Positions 48,084 through 57,810 are shown, counted from the first letter of the stretch. The stretch: DNA of 57,984 nucleotides from Vreelandella populi (GCF_003989825.1 NZ_RZHE01000009.1:1-57984), one strand, 5' to 3'. Made by a program: numbers and translations. Notes: generated from the sequence alone by a model not told the origin.

Positions 48084-48299
48084 ATGCAGATACACCGCCT
48101 CAGGGCAGGAACGATAGTATTTCTGGCGTTGATTTCGCTGGGTTCGCTTGCAGGTTGTACTACCTATACGTGGCCAGATGGCTCCAAGAAAACCGTATTG
48201 GGCGTTGCTCCTGAAGATGAAAACAAGCGCTACGAAGAGCCACAGGCCGAAGGCGTTCGGTATCGCACTCCGGGCGAGATTCCAGAACAGCAGAACTAG
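48084..48299 (+). CDS. Small lipoprotein, function unknown
   Basis: 71 residues. Signal sequence with lipobox SLAGC (Cys25), followed by a short hydrophilic tail (TTYTWPDGSKKTVLGVAPEDENKRYEEPQAEGVRYRTPGEIPEQQN). AGGGAG precedes the ATG by 7 bases. The sequence is typical of small outer-membrane lipoproteins of halomonads and pseudomonads, but I recognise no family. Its stop codon overlaps that of the convergent hrpB gene. Confidence 0.8.
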   Translation: MQIHRLRAGTIVFLALISLGSLAGCTTYTWPDGSKKTVLGVAPEDENKRYEEPQAEGVRYRTPGEIPEQQN

Positions 48300-50731
48300 C
48301 GCTTTTTTGTATAGGCCGTTGCCACAGCAGTCAAGGGATCCTCGGGCCAGGGGTGCTTTGGATAACGGCCGCGCATTTCCTTACGCACCTGCGGGTATCC
48401 ATTCAGCCAAAAACTACGCAGGTCCTGCGTGACTTGAAGAGGTCGACGCGCAGGTGAAAGCAGGTGCACCATCAAGGCAGCACGTCCCTCGGCAACAGCT
48501 GGGGTATCAAGCCACCCAAACGCCTCTTGTAATTTCAATGCCAGTACGGCAGGCCGCTGTTCCAGACATGGAATATAATCCAGGGCTATCTGTTTACCAC
48601 TTGGGACTAACTGAGTTTGGGGTGCTAGCCGTTCCGTCTCATTTTGCTGCTCCCATGGCAGGGTATCGAATAGGTAACGGTGAAGCGACAGTTTTTCTAT
48701 CTGAGCCAGCCGCGTAATATCGGCCAAGTAAGGTTCAAGCCATACCTCCAGAGTATCCAGAAGCGCCGGCGTCGACCAGTCGGGCCATTGATCGCCTAGC
48801 GTTTCTCGCAGCAATGCCATACGCCCCTGCAATTGCTGTAACTGATGGGATGTCAATAACGTTGGCCGCTGGCGTATAGCGTTCAATAGCGCCTTAGTGA
48901 CAGCTTCTTGGGGTAGCGTGGTTATGGGGTGCCTAGCGATTATTAATGCCCCGAACGCCTGAACTTTCTCACCGACTAATTTACCTAACTCATCGGACCA
49001 GGTGACTCTGGACTGCCATTGCAACTGATGAGCATATAACTGTGTTAACGCTTCCAAGGTGAGAGGTTCAGCTGCAACGATTTTGGCTTCGTTTGAGGCA
49101 CTGCTCTGCAAACCTGCAGCTACTAGAAAAGGCTGGTGGGCCAGCGGGTCATTCAAGGACATAACGGCCGTTTTACCGGACGCCAACTGGAACCGCCCAG
49201 CACTTATTTGGTGGCCAATTCGATCGGGGTACGCCAAGGCCAAGAGCTTGCCCAAAAACGCCAGATCAACCTGGTTCAATGTCACGTCGGCGTGTCTGGC
49301 AAGCCGCTTGGCTTCTCGCAACCAAGATGGAAACTGCCCGGGAGTAGCAAGGCGTTGAGACAGCGCTTTTAGCCAAGAACGCTCGGTATTGTCACGGCTT
49401 TCCAACAGCGCGGCAACCGTGCAGGCGAGCGGCACCGCCTGAAGTTCCCTTGCCCGTTCCAGCATAACCGCCAAGCGTGGTTCAAGGGGCCAGCGAGCAC
49501 ACTGATGGCCTAGCCGGGTCAGCTTGTGCTGATTATCCAGTATACCCAGCTGTACAAGCAGTGCCTTAGCGCTCTGCCAAGCCCCTTGGGGAGGTGACGT
49601 TATCCAACGTAGCTTATCCGGAGAGTCAACGCCCCACCGCGCCAGCTCTAGCACTACACCCGATAAATCCGCCTGCTGAACTTCGGGCTCACGATGGGCA
49701 ACCAAGGGCTGTTCTTGCGACCACAGGCGAAAACACGTCCCCGACCGCTGTCGCCCTGCTCTCCCACGGCGCTGATCGGCACTAGCACGGTTAACGCGTC
49801 TGGTCGTCAGTCGCGTAAGCCCTGTTCGCGGTTGAAACATTGGCACACGCTCAAGGCCTGCATCAATAATAACGTTAACGCCATCCACCGTTACGCTCGA
49901 CTCGGTAATAGCCGTTGAAACAATGATCCGTCGCTGGGATGTATCTGTCGCTAACGCTGCCCTCTGTTCAGCAAGCGTCATGCGCCCGTGCAGCGCTCTG
50001 GGAGCTACCTCGGGTAACGCCTTACACAAGGTTCGTATCAACCGCTCTATCTCGGCAACGCCTGGGAGAATAACCAGTATATCCTGGGTAGTTTCTTCAC
50101 CAAGGGCTTCCTGAATCACCCGAAGTGCTGCCAACTCATCTGTCTCATTTGGCAGAATCGGCCGGTAATAGGTATCAACGGGGAATTGGCGCCCCTCACT
50201 GATAATCACCGGCGTTTGGCTACCTAGCACCTGCGTTAATGCTTTAATATCCAGCGTTGCCGACATCACTACCAAGCGTAAATCATCGCGCACACTGGTT
50301 TGAACATCCAAGGCAAACGCCAGCCCAACATCAGCATCCAGGCTACGTTCGTGAAATTCATCAAATATAATCCCTGCAACCCCCTCCAGGAGAGGATCCT
50401 CCTGCAACATCCGCAGTAGTACACCCTGAGTAACGACTTCTAGCCGAGTATGTTCGCCTGTGCAGCTATCCCCACGCATCCTGTAACCGACGGTGTGACC
50501 TACCGGCTCACCCAACTGTTCGGCTATAAAACTTGCGGCCAAACGGGCAGCTACCCGGCGGGGCTCAAGCAGTAAAAGCTTTTGATCAGCCACCCAATTA
50601 CTTTTTAATAACGCCAGCGGCACACGGGTTGTTTTACCCGCTCCCGGCTGAGCCATCAGAATTAGGCGATTATGATCTTCAAGCCCCGCCCGGATGGCCT
50701 CAAGATGTTGATCAATGGGAAGAAGGCTCAT
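48296..50731 (-). CDS. hrpB: ATP-dependent helicase HrpB (DEAH/DExH family)
   Basis: 811 residues. Motif I AQPGAGKTTRVP, Ia EPRRVAARLAA, motif II DEFH (IIFDEFHERSLD), motif III MSATL, motif V STAITESSVTVDGV and motif VI QRRGRAGRQRSG, followed by the ratchet (HA2-like) and HrpB C-terminal domains. Predicted RNA helicase; its exact cellular role is unsettled. The start overlaps the TetR stop by ATGA, so it is translationally coupled to the regulator gene upstream. Confidence 0.93.
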   Translation of the reverse strand: MSLLPIDQHLEAIRAGLEDHNRLILMAQPGAGKTTRVPLALLKSNWVADQKLLLLEPRRVAARLAASFIAEQLGEPVGHTVGYRMRGDSCTGEHTRLEVVTQGVLLRMLQEDPLLEGVAGIIFDEFHERSLDADVGLAFALDVQTSVRDDLRLVVMSATLDIKALTQVLGSQTPVIISEGRQFPVDTYYRPILPNETDELAALRVIQEALGEETTQDILVILPGVAEIERLIRTLCKALPEVAPRALHGRMTLAEQRAALATDTSQRRIIVSTAITESSVTVDGVNVIIDAGLERVPMFQPRTGLTRLTTRRVNRASADQRRGRAGRQRSGTCFRLWSQEQPLVAHREPEVQQADLSGVVLELARWGVDSPDKLRWITSPPQGAWQSAKALLVQLGILDNQHKLTRLGHQCARWPLEPRLAVMLERARELQAVPLACTVAALLESRDNTERSWLKALSQRLATPGQFPSWLREAKRLARHADVTLNQVDLAFLGKLLALAYPDRIGHQISAGRFQLASGKTAVMSLNDPLAHQPFLVAAGLQSSASNEAKIVAAEPLTLEALTQLYAHQLQWQSRVTWSDELGKLVGEKVQAFGALIIARHPITTLPQEAVTKALLNAIRQRPTLLTSHQLQQLQGRMALLRETLGDQWPDWSTPALLDTLEVWLEPYLADITRLAQIEKLSLHRYLFDTLPWEQQNETERLAPQTQLVPSGKQIALDYIPCLEQRPAVLALKLQEAFGWLDTPAVAEGRAALMVHLLSPARRPLQVTQDLRSFWLNGYPQVRKEMRGRYPKHPWPEDPLTAVATAYTKKR

Positions 50732-51396
50732 GAATCAGCCGTTTTCTGAAGCTCAGATACTGGCTGAGAAGCGACCCCGCATCCCTTTAAAATGACGTGT
50801 TCAAGAAACTGGGTAATAGATGCCAGATCTTTGTCATCAAGCGCATCCTTACCAATGACTCGCGTCACTTGAGCACTGTATTCCGTGTAATGTTGAGTTG
50901 CGGACCAAATTAAAAAAATCAGCCAGCGCGGGTCGACATTATCCATCTTACCTTGTGTCGACCACTGGCGAATGATGGCGGCGCGAGAAGCGACCCATTC
51001 ACGTAATTCAACCGCCAGATATTCATTTAGAAATGGAGCACCCGCTAATATTTCGGCGGCAAACAGCTTTGAGCCCTCTGGATAACGCTGCCCAAGCACC
51101 ATTTTAGTGCGAATAAATTCGCTGAGTACCCTGCCTGGATCGCTAGCTGGAGTGATATCTTCAAGCACCGCATTCCAGCGCCGCATCATACGATTGAGTA
51201 GCCGTATATAGAGCGCCTGTTTACTTCCCATGTAGTAAAGTATGTTGGCTTTTGGCAAAACCGCCTGATCGGCAATAGATTGGAGGCTCGCGCCACGGTA
51301 ACCGTGCTGTGAGAACACCTGCTCTGCGGCATTCAAAATACGCTGTTCGATTCGCTCGCGATGGGCGCTTTCGTTTGGCGCAGCTTCCAATGACAT
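50728..51396 (-). CDS. TetR-family regulator, RutR-like
   Basis: 222 residues. N-terminal helix-turn-helix (~15-65: ILNAAEQVFSQHGYRGASLQSIADQAVLPKANILYYMGSKQALYIRLL) and a C-terminal ligand domain with LFAAEILAGAPFLNEYL and DPRWLIFLIWSATQHYTEYSAQV, the pattern of RutR (regulator of pyrimidine use in E. coli). Divergent from xdhABC-guaD, and a TGACCG-TT-CGGTCA palindrome, close to the RutR operator, sits before xdhA. A role as repressor or activator of purine catabolism, with a nucleobase ligand, is likely but inferred. Coupled to hrpB. Confidence 0.93.
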   Translation of the reverse strand: MSLEAAPNESAHRERIEQRILNAAEQVFSQHGYRGASLQSIADQAVLPKANILYYMGSKQALYIRLLNRMMRRWNAVLEDITPASDPGRVLSEFIRTKMVLGQRYPEGSKLFAAEILAGAPFLNEYLAVELREWVASRAAIIRQWSTQGKMDNVDPRWLIFLIWSATQHYTEYSAQVTRVIGKDALDDKDLASITQFLEHVILKGCGVASQPVSELQKTADS

Positions 51397-51566
51397 ATAA
51401 TTTTCCTGGATGACTCGTTATTTAGGCACGCCATAAAGCGTCAGATCGTACTTATTGAATTGTATTTGCTGCACCAAAAGTTAGCATTTTCCACATGCTT
51501 GCCCCATCTCAGCGCACCTAGTAAATACTTGCATGACCTGCCTTTTTGTCTCAAGCTCAAGCAATG

Positions 51567-51582
51567 CTGACCGTTCGGTCAG
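51567..51582. promoter_or_regulatory. RutR/TetR-type operator upstream of xdhA
   Basis: CTGACCG-TT-CGGTCAG is a perfect 7-2-7 palindrome ending 22 bases before the xdhA start. The E. coli RutR site is TTGACCA-NN-TGGTCAA, which shares the TGACC/GGTCA arms and 2-base centre. The divergent RutR-like gene is the obvious candidate binder. The position near the start codon favours repression. Confidence 0.75.
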
Positions 51583-51604
51583 AACAATTATAATGGAGTC
51601 GGGT

Positions 51605-53059
51605 ATGGCTAGTATTGAGTTCCTTTTCAATGGCGCTCCGCAACAGTGCCATGTAACTCCGGACACCAGCATTTTAACGTTATTACGAGAGCATTTGGGG
51701 GCCACAGGGACAAAAGAAGGCTGCGCCTCAGGCGATTGCGGAGCATGCACCGTAGCGATTGGTGCCATAGGCAGCACGCCTGGGTACCAAAGCGTCAATG
51801 CCTGTATTACACCCGCTCATCAGCTACAGGGTAAATCACTGGTTACTGTTGAAGGGCTTGCAGTGGATGGGCAGCTGCATCCAGCCCAAACCGCCATGAT
51901 TGAATGCCATGGAAGCCAGTGTGGTTTTTGCACCCCGGGTGTTGTCATGTCGTTATTTACCCTCTACGAATCGCTAGCAGCTGATACACCACCCTTAACC
52001 AGCCAGCAACTGGAAGCAACCCTAGGAGGCAATCTGTGCCGCTGTACTGGCTATCGCCCCATTCGCGGTGCGGCTTTACACATGCAGCAGCATGGTTACA
52101 AACGCCCCAGCCGGTACCATTCGTATTCTGCCAGTTTCAGTACTGAATCTTCAGCACAGCCGCTGGCTGAGGCAGAAAGCTTTTTTATACAGCCTACCTC
52201 ACTTGCCGATTTAACTGTGGCCCGAGCGCGCTTTCCCAACGCTTATCTAGTGGCTGGCGGAACAGACTTATGGCTGGAAACCACGCAGCGTTTAAAGCCG
52301 CTAAATCAATTAATTGATGTTAGCCGAGTAGAAGAGCTGTTAACGATTGAGGCCGCAGAGCTTAACAGCCAGGCCGGTTGGTGGGTGGGTGCTGGGGTTA
52401 CCTATACTCAGCTTGCCCCCTTCTTAAAAGCCAACTTTGCGGCCTTTGCCCATTTACTAGACCGTTTAGGCTCTCAACAAATTCGTAACCGTGGCACGCT
52501 TGGGGGAAATATCGCTAACGCCTCCCCCATCGGCGATACACCACCGGCACTGCTAGTGCTCGGGGCCTGGGTAGAAATAGTCAGTGTTAACGCAACTCGC
52601 CACTTACCGCTGGATAGCTTTTTTGTTGATTATAAAAAAACCGCGCTGGGTGTTGACGAGGTGTTATCCCGCATCTTTATCCCCCGCCTACCCAGCTCTT
52701 ATAAACTACACATATGGAAGCTTTCCAAACGTCGGGAGGACGATATCTCGGCCATACTGGGCGCCTTTAGCTATCGAGTAGAAGACGGCAGATTACATGA
52801 TGTACGCATGGCGTTCGGCGGCATGGCGGCTATACCCAAGCGTGCTCTGGCAGCCGAGAAAGCGCTAGATAATCAATTAATCACACCAGAAAGCTTTCGA
52901 CTGGCTCAAGCCGCTTTGAGAAGCGAATTTTCACCAATGGACGACGTTCGCGGTAGTAAGAATTATCGCCAGCAGGCAGCGGCCAACCTCATCGAGCGGC
53001 TCTACTTGACGCTTTCAACGCCGAATCAGGAGGTGATGCTTCATGCGTACGCTCACTAG
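51605..53059 (+). CDS. xdhA: Xanthine dehydrogenase small subunit (Fe-S and FAD)
   Basis: 484 residues from the ATG at 51605 (GGAG 6 bases upstream). N-terminal [2Fe-2S] domain with GCASGDCGACT, a second [2Fe-2S] domain with CGFCTPG and NLCRCTGYRPI, then the FAD domain (~195-370: YLVAGGTDLWLE, IRNRGTLGGNIANASPIGDTPPALL) and CO dehydrogenase flavoprotein C-terminal domain. Passes electrons from the molybdenum site in XdhB to NAD. First gene of the plus-strand purine operon; overlaps xdhB by 17 bases. Confidence 0.94.
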   Translation: MASIEFLFNGAPQQCHVTPDTSILTLLREHLGATGTKEGCASGDCGACTVAIGAIGSTPGYQSVNACITPAHQLQGKSLVTVEGLAVDGQLHPAQTAMIECHGSQCGFCTPGVVMSLFTLYESLAADTPPLTSQQLEATLGGNLCRCTGYRPIRGAALHMQQHGYKRPSRYHSYSASFSTESSAQPLAEAESFFIQPTSLADLTVARARFPNAYLVAGGTDLWLETTQRLKPLNQLIDVSRVEELLTIEAAELNSQAGWWVGAGVTYTQLAPFLKANFAAFAHLLDRLGSQQIRNRGTLGGNIANASPIGDTPPALLVLGAWVEIVSVNATRHLPLDSFFVDYKKTALGVDEVLSRIFIPRLPSSYKLHIWKLSKRREDDISAILGAFSYRVEDGRLHDVRMAFGGMAAIPKRALAAEKALDNQLITPESFRLAQAALRSEFSPMDDVRGSKNYRQQAAANLIERLYLTLSTPNQEVMLHAYAH

Positions 53060-55466
53060 GTTGGATACGGATAGCCGTCGCGCTCGTCGGGAGCTTGATG
53101 ATCATATTCAAGGCGATGGCCCACTGGCACGCCACACAGTGAAAAGCACAAGGCAACGCCATGCCGGGCAGGCCAGTTTTCATGAAAGCGCTGAAAAGCA
53201 CGTTACTGGAAAGGCGGCCTACATTGACGATTTAAAAACGCCACCTGATACGCTTCATGTAGCATTGGGCTTATCGCCAATAGCTCATGGCCTGCTGACC
53301 CGCCTAGAACTCGAGGCTGTCAAACAGGCTCCGGGCGTGATAGATGTCATTACCTTTCACGATGTGCCTGGCCATACGGATATTGGTCCTGTGTTTCCAG
53401 GGGACCCCCTGTTTGTCGAAAACGACATCAGCTATGCCGGGCAGTGTCTATTTGCAGTAGCAGCTACCACCCTGCAAGCCGCAAGGCGTGCAGTAAAGCT
53501 CGCTGTAATTGCCATTGACGAACAGCCCGCCAGCCTTGATCCTGTGGCTGCTGTTCAACGCGAAGAGCTTGTAAGACCTACCCACATGCAAGAGCGTGGC
53601 GATTGGCAACAAGCCTTGCAGCAAGCTAGCCAAGTAATTGAAAACGAGCTTTTCATTGGCGGGCAAGAGCACTTTTATCTGGAAGGTCAGGCTTGTATGG
53701 TTCTACCGACCGAAGATGAAGGTGTCATTGTTCACACCTCCAACCAACACCCCAGTGAAACCCAAAAGCTGGTCGCTGAAGTATTGGGCATTCCTTTTCA
53801 TGCCGTAACGGTTGAGGTTCGCCGCATGGGCGGCGGGTTTGGTGGTAAAGAAACTCAGGCCTCGCCATGGGCTTGCATCGCCGCCATTATCGCTCGGCGC
53901 ACAGGCAAGGCCACGCGCCTTCGTTTGCCACGCAGTGAAGATATGCGCGCCACCGGAAAGCGTCATCCTTTTCACAGCCATTACAAGCTGGCCATTGATG
54001 CCAACGGCATTATCGAAGGAGGAGACATCAAGCTGATCGGCGATTGCGGCTACTCACCCGACCTTTCGGATGCAATTGTGGACCGTGCCATGTTTCACGC
54101 CGATAACGCATACTCGTTGGGCAAGGCTCGCGTTACCGGCTATCGCGCCAAGACACATACGGCCTCCAACACAGCGTTTCGGGGTTTTGGCGGCCCGCAG
54201 GGAATGATGATTATTGAAGCGGCCATGGATGATATTGCCCGTAAAATTGGCGTCGACCCTTTGGTTATCCGTAAGCGCAATTTCTATCGTGATGGGTATG
54301 ACATAACCCACTATGGCCAACATGTTGATCAACTTAAGCTGTTGCATGGTCTTGTCGAAAAGTTGGAAATGGATAGTGAGTACTGGGCGCGCCGTCAATC
54401 CATTGGTGAGTTCAATACGGCAAGCCCAGTTGTCAAAAAAGGCCTCGCTCTAACGCCCGTCAAGTTTGGCATTTCGTTTACAGCGCAGCATTTAAATCAA
54501 GCTGGCGCCCTGCTTCACGTATATACCGATGGCAGCGTCATGATCAATCATGGTGGTACGGAAATGGGCCAGGGCCTGCACACTAAAATTTGTCAGGTGG
54601 TAGCCCGTGAGCTGGGCCTTGACCTTGAACAGGTGCGTATTACGGCAACAAGAACTGACAAGGTTCCCAACACCTCCCCCACAGCCGCCTCTAGCGGTGC
54701 TGATCTTAACGGTATGGCTGCCCGGGATGCGGCCAGTAAATTGCGGGAACGGCTCTTTGATTTTGCTGCCTCGCATTTTGATGGCGGGCTGGACCGTGAA
54801 GAAATGCGCTTTGAAGACGGCATGCTGGTCGCAGGTATGGACGAAAGCGAGCGTCGGATACCCTGGGGGGAACTGGTTCAAACCGCCTATCTGAACCGTA
54901 TCTCTTTATCTGAAAAAGGCTTTTATGCCACCCCGTTGATTCATTACAACCGCGCGACCGGCCAGGGCCGCCCTTTTTATTACTATGCGTTTGGGGCCGC
55001 TGTCGCCGAAGTCAGCGTTGATACTTTAAGTGGTGAGTATCAGGTGGATCGCGTCGATATTCTCCACGATGTGGGCAATTCACTTAATCCTGCCATTGAT
55101 ATTGGCCAGGTAGAAGGCGGTTTTATTCAAGGCATGGGATGGCTAACCACCGAAGAGCTAATATGGAATGATAAAGGTGTACTCGTAAGCGACGGTCCGG
55201 CAACCTACAAAATTCCCACGTTCGGCGACCTGCCCGCCACTTTCAACGTCGCGTTACTTGAAGGACATCCCAATTCCATGGCTAGCCTCTATCGCTCAAA
55301 AGCAGTAGGTGAGCCACCCTTCATGCTGAGTATCAGCGTATGGTCTGCATTACGGGATGCGCTTTCTAGCTTAACGCAGTACCAGCTTTCACCCCGCCTG
55401 GATACGCCTGCAACACCTGAACGTGTTTTGCTCGCCGCGCAAGCGTTAAGAGAGAAAGCCCTGTGA
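53043..55466 (+). CDS. xdhB: Xanthine dehydrogenase molybdenum-binding large subunit
   Basis: 807 residues. Molybdopterin subunit that hydroxylates hypoxanthine/xanthine to urate. Motifs: GQEHFYLEGQ, RRMGGGFGGKE (cofactor-binding glycine loop), AFRGFGGPQGM with the substrate Arg, GGTEMGQGLHTK, and catalytic Glu757 in KAVGEPPFML. All hallmark residues of xanthine dehydrogenase are present. AGGAGGTG precedes the ATG. An acceptor of cofactor prepared by XdhC, encoded next. Confidence 0.95.
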   Translation: MRTLTRLDTDSRRARRELDDHIQGDGPLARHTVKSTRQRHAGQASFHESAEKHVTGKAAYIDDLKTPPDTLHVALGLSPIAHGLLTRLELEAVKQAPGVIDVITFHDVPGHTDIGPVFPGDPLFVENDISYAGQCLFAVAATTLQAARRAVKLAVIAIDEQPASLDPVAAVQREELVRPTHMQERGDWQQALQQASQVIENELFIGGQEHFYLEGQACMVLPTEDEGVIVHTSNQHPSETQKLVAEVLGIPFHAVTVEVRRMGGGFGGKETQASPWACIAAIIARRTGKATRLRLPRSEDMRATGKRHPFHSHYKLAIDANGIIEGGDIKLIGDCGYSPDLSDAIVDRAMFHADNAYSLGKARVTGYRAKTHTASNTAFRGFGGPQGMMIIEAAMDDIARKIGVDPLVIRKRNFYRDGYDITHYGQHVDQLKLLHGLVEKLEMDSEYWARRQSIGEFNTASPVVKKGLALTPVKFGISFTAQHLNQAGALLHVYTDGSVMINHGGTEMGQGLHTKICQVVARELGLDLEQVRITATRTDKVPNTSPTAASSGADLNGMAARDAASKLRERLFDFAASHFDGGLDREEMRFEDGMLVAGMDESERRIPWGELVQTAYLNRISLSEKGFYATPLIHYNRATGQGRPFYYYAFGAAVAEVSVDTLSGEYQVDRVDILHDVGNSLNPAIDIGQVEGGFIQGMGWLTTEELIWNDKGVLVSDGPATYKIPTFGDLPATFNVALLEGHPNSMASLYRSKAVGEPPFMLSISVWSALRDALSSLTQYQLSPRLDTPATPERVLLAAQALREKAL

Positions 55467-56329
55467 GCGTATGCGAAACATGGCATGGCGCCCTGCATCG
55501 CCTGCAGAATGAAGGCGAGGCGCATGTACTGGCGACACAAGTGACCAGTCAGGGGTCAACGCCTCGCGAACCCGGCGCCCGGATGGTAATTACTCTAACA
55601 GAATGCTTCGATACTCTTGGCGGGGGTACTTTCGAGTGGCAAACCATTGCAGCTGCGCGCAGCCTATTACAAGCGCGGCAGTATGGATTTCATGTAGAAG
55701 CTTTCTCCTTGGGTGGGCGCAGCGGCCAGTGCTGCGGCGGATATTTGAACGTTCTACTCGAGGCTTTTCCCGGAAGTAGTGCGAATATAGCGGTATTTGG
55801 AGCAGGTCATATAGGCCGCGAACTTATCTCTCTGTGTGCACCGCTTCCCTGGAATGTGCAATGGTATGACAGCCGAGCTGGTGTATTTGACGAACATTTC
55901 AAACGCCAGGTACGCCTTACCTGCCACTCGCCTTACGAGTTACAGTCAAGTGTAGCAACCCTACCTCCCAACACCCATGCACTGGTATTGACTCATAGCC
56001 ATGACGAAGACTATGCCCTTATCGCAGCACTTATTGAACGCGATGATGTGGCATCAATTGGGCTCATCGGCTCTGTAAGCAAATGGGCAAGCTTTGAAGG
56101 ACGATTGAAACGAGAAGGTTACTCTGATCAACAAACGGCTCGAGTGCGAAGCCCGATTGGACTCGTCCATGGCGCCAAGCTTACTGATAAAACGCCCTAT
56201 GCTATCGCCTTAACGGTAGTCTCGGAACTGCTTTGGCTGACGGATACACCTTCTTCTCAGGAAAACCGTGGGCTTGATCCTCACGTACTACGAACACTGA
56301 TGACCGACTCTACGACAACCACGAGTTAA
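55463..56329 (+). CDS. xdhC: XdhC, molybdenum cofactor insertion/sulfuration protein
   Basis: 288 residues. Binds and helps sulfurate the molybdenum cofactor before insertion into XdhB. N-terminal domain with ATQVTSQGSTPREPGARMV and GRSGQCCGGYLNV, C-terminal Rossmann domain with AVFGAGHIGREL and LVLTHSHDEDYALI. GTG start overlaps the xdhB stop (GTGA). Length and motifs fit the family. Confidence 0.93.
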   Translation: MSVCETWHGALHRLQNEGEAHVLATQVTSQGSTPREPGARMVITLTECFDTLGGGTFEWQTIAAARSLLQARQYGFHVEAFSLGGRSGQCCGGYLNVLLEAFPGSSANIAVFGAGHIGRELISLCAPLPWNVQWYDSRAGVFDEHFKRQVRLTCHSPYELQSSVATLPPNTHALVLTHSHDEDYALIAALIERDDVASIGLIGSVSKWASFEGRLKREGYSDQQTARVRSPIGLVHGAKLTDKTPYAIALTVVSELLWLTDTPSSQENRGLDPHVLRTLMTDSTTTTS

Positions 56330-56330
56330 T

Positions 56331-57650
56331 ATGAATTCTTCTACTGAAACGCTTATTCGTGCCGAATTGATTAGCTTTACTCGCGATCCAGGCGATGGCA
56401 ATACACCCCAGCCTAGCAGTGTAGAACACTATGGTGACGGGTTACTTTGGCTAAAAGACCAGCATATTCATGCCGTTGGTCACTTCAACGAATTAGCGCA
56501 ATCTTTACCTGAAGGTTATGAAGTACTGGACTATCGAGATAAACTTATCATGCCGGGGTTCATTGATGCCCACGTGCACTATGTGCAGCTAGACATCATG
56601 GCCTCGTATGGTCGCCAACTGCTTGACTGGTTAAACGATTATACCTTTCCGGAAGAGTGTCGCTTTACTAGCCATGCCCACGCAGAAGCGCTATCAAACG
56701 TCTTTCTGGATGAAATGCTGCGCGCAGGAACTACTACCGCCCAGGTATTTGGCTCTAGCCACCCTGGCTCCGTAGATGCTTTCTTCACTGCCTGCAAAAA
56801 GCGTCACTTACGCATGATGGTTGGTAAGGTATTAATGGATCGTAATGCGCCTGATGACCTGTTGGATGGAAGCTCAGGTATTACCGATACCGAACGACTG
56901 ATCGAAGACTGGCATGGCAAGGACCGATTAGGCTACAGCGTGACGCCACGCTTCGCGCCGACGTCAACTAAGGCCCAAATGGATGCTGCGGGGGCCCTTC
57001 TACGCAATGACCCAACGCTTTGGTTGCAAACTCATTTAGCCGAGAATAACGGTGAATTAGACTGGGTAGCAGAATTATTTCCTGGCAGCCGCGATTACCT
57101 AGCGGTTTACGAGGAGGCAGGCTTAGTTGGTCCTCGCAGCACCTTTGCACACGGCATTCACCTTGATAATGGCATGCGTAAGCGTTTGGCAGATCGAGGC
57201 GCGAATATTGCTTTTTGTCCCAGCTCTAATCTTTTTCTTGGTAGCGGCCTTTTTGATCGTCAGGCGGCCCATGAAACAGGCATGGCATTTACATTGGCTA
57301 GCGATATCGGTGCAGGAACCGATTTATCAGGCTTCGCAACGCTCAAGGCAGCTTATCAGGTAGGCCAACTAAGCGGCCAACCGCTTACTGCTTGGCAAGG
57401 CTTTTATGGCTTAACCATGGGCAACGCAAAGGCACTCTCACTGGATAGCCACATTGGCCAGTTAGCGCCTGCTTGTGAGGCTGACTTCGTAGTGATAGAC
57501 CCTAACGCCACACCACTCTTATCTCGGCGTATTAGCCATTGTAAAACATTGGGTGAGCGGCTTTTTGCATTAATGATACTGGCTGACGACCGCGCCATTT
57601 ATGAAACCTGGGCCGGCGGACAGTGCCAACACCAACGCGATACAGCCTAA
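56331..57650 (+). CDS. guaD: Guanine deaminase
   Basis: 439 residues, amidohydrolase that turns guanine into xanthine. Metal ligands: H81 and H83 in DAHVHYVQ, His in QTHLAENNGE, His in FAHGIHLD and Asp in ASDIGAGTD. Guanine-deaminase features include the Q near the HxH and the EECRF segment. Starts 1 base after the xdhC stop, so the operon is xdhA-xdhB-xdhC-guaD. No uricase or permease gene is in view. Confidence 0.95.
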   Translation: MNSSTETLIRAELISFTRDPGDGNTPQPSSVEHYGDGLLWLKDQHIHAVGHFNELAQSLPEGYEVLDYRDKLIMPGFIDAHVHYVQLDIMASYGRQLLDWLNDYTFPEECRFTSHAHAEALSNVFLDEMLRAGTTTAQVFGSSHPGSVDAFFTACKKRHLRMMVGKVLMDRNAPDDLLDGSSGITDTERLIEDWHGKDRLGYSVTPRFAPTSTKAQMDAAGALLRNDPTLWLQTHLAENNGELDWVAELFPGSRDYLAVYEEAGLVGPRSTFAHGIHLDNGMRKRLADRGANIAFCPSSNLFLGSGLFDRQAAHETGMAFTLASDIGAGTDLSGFATLKAAYQVGQLSGQPLTAWQGFYGLTMGNAKALSLDSHIGQLAPACEADFVVIDPNATPLLSRRISHCKTLGERLFALMILADDRAIYETWAGGQCQHQRDTA

Positions 57651-57718
57651 TCAAGTAAATCCCATGTATCACGATGATACAAAAGCATTATTTAAGCATC
57701 GCAGCTAACAATAGCGAG

Positions 57719-57740
57719 GGCGGCGAAAGTCGCCTTTTTT
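57719..57740 (+). terminator. Terminator after guaD
   Basis: GGCGGC (57719-57724), loop GAAA, GTCGCC (57729-57734) followed by six T form a compact intrinsic terminator for the purine operon. A TGTATC/GATACA dyad lies a little upstream (57664-57681). Confidence 0.85.
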
Positions 57741-57764
57741 GTCGACTGTTTTTCTTTCACGCAT

Positions 57765-57801
57765 AAAAAATCCCCCGAGGCGCAAGCCCCGGGGGATTTT
57801 T
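57765..57801 (-). terminator. Terminator of the rRNA operon
   Basis: TCCCCCGAGGC (57771-57781) and GCCCCGGGGGA (57786-57796) form an 11-pair stem with one mismatch, flanked by A-runs on the left and T-runs on the right; on the minus strand a run of T follows. It lies about 10 bases after the 5S gene. Confidence 0.9.
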
Positions 57802-57810
57802 CACAATAAG

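Noticed and set aside
51589..51594. TATAAT as the xdhA promoter -10 box
   Set aside because: It abuts the ribosome site and would start RNA only a few bases before the ATG, so the true promoter is probably further upstream.
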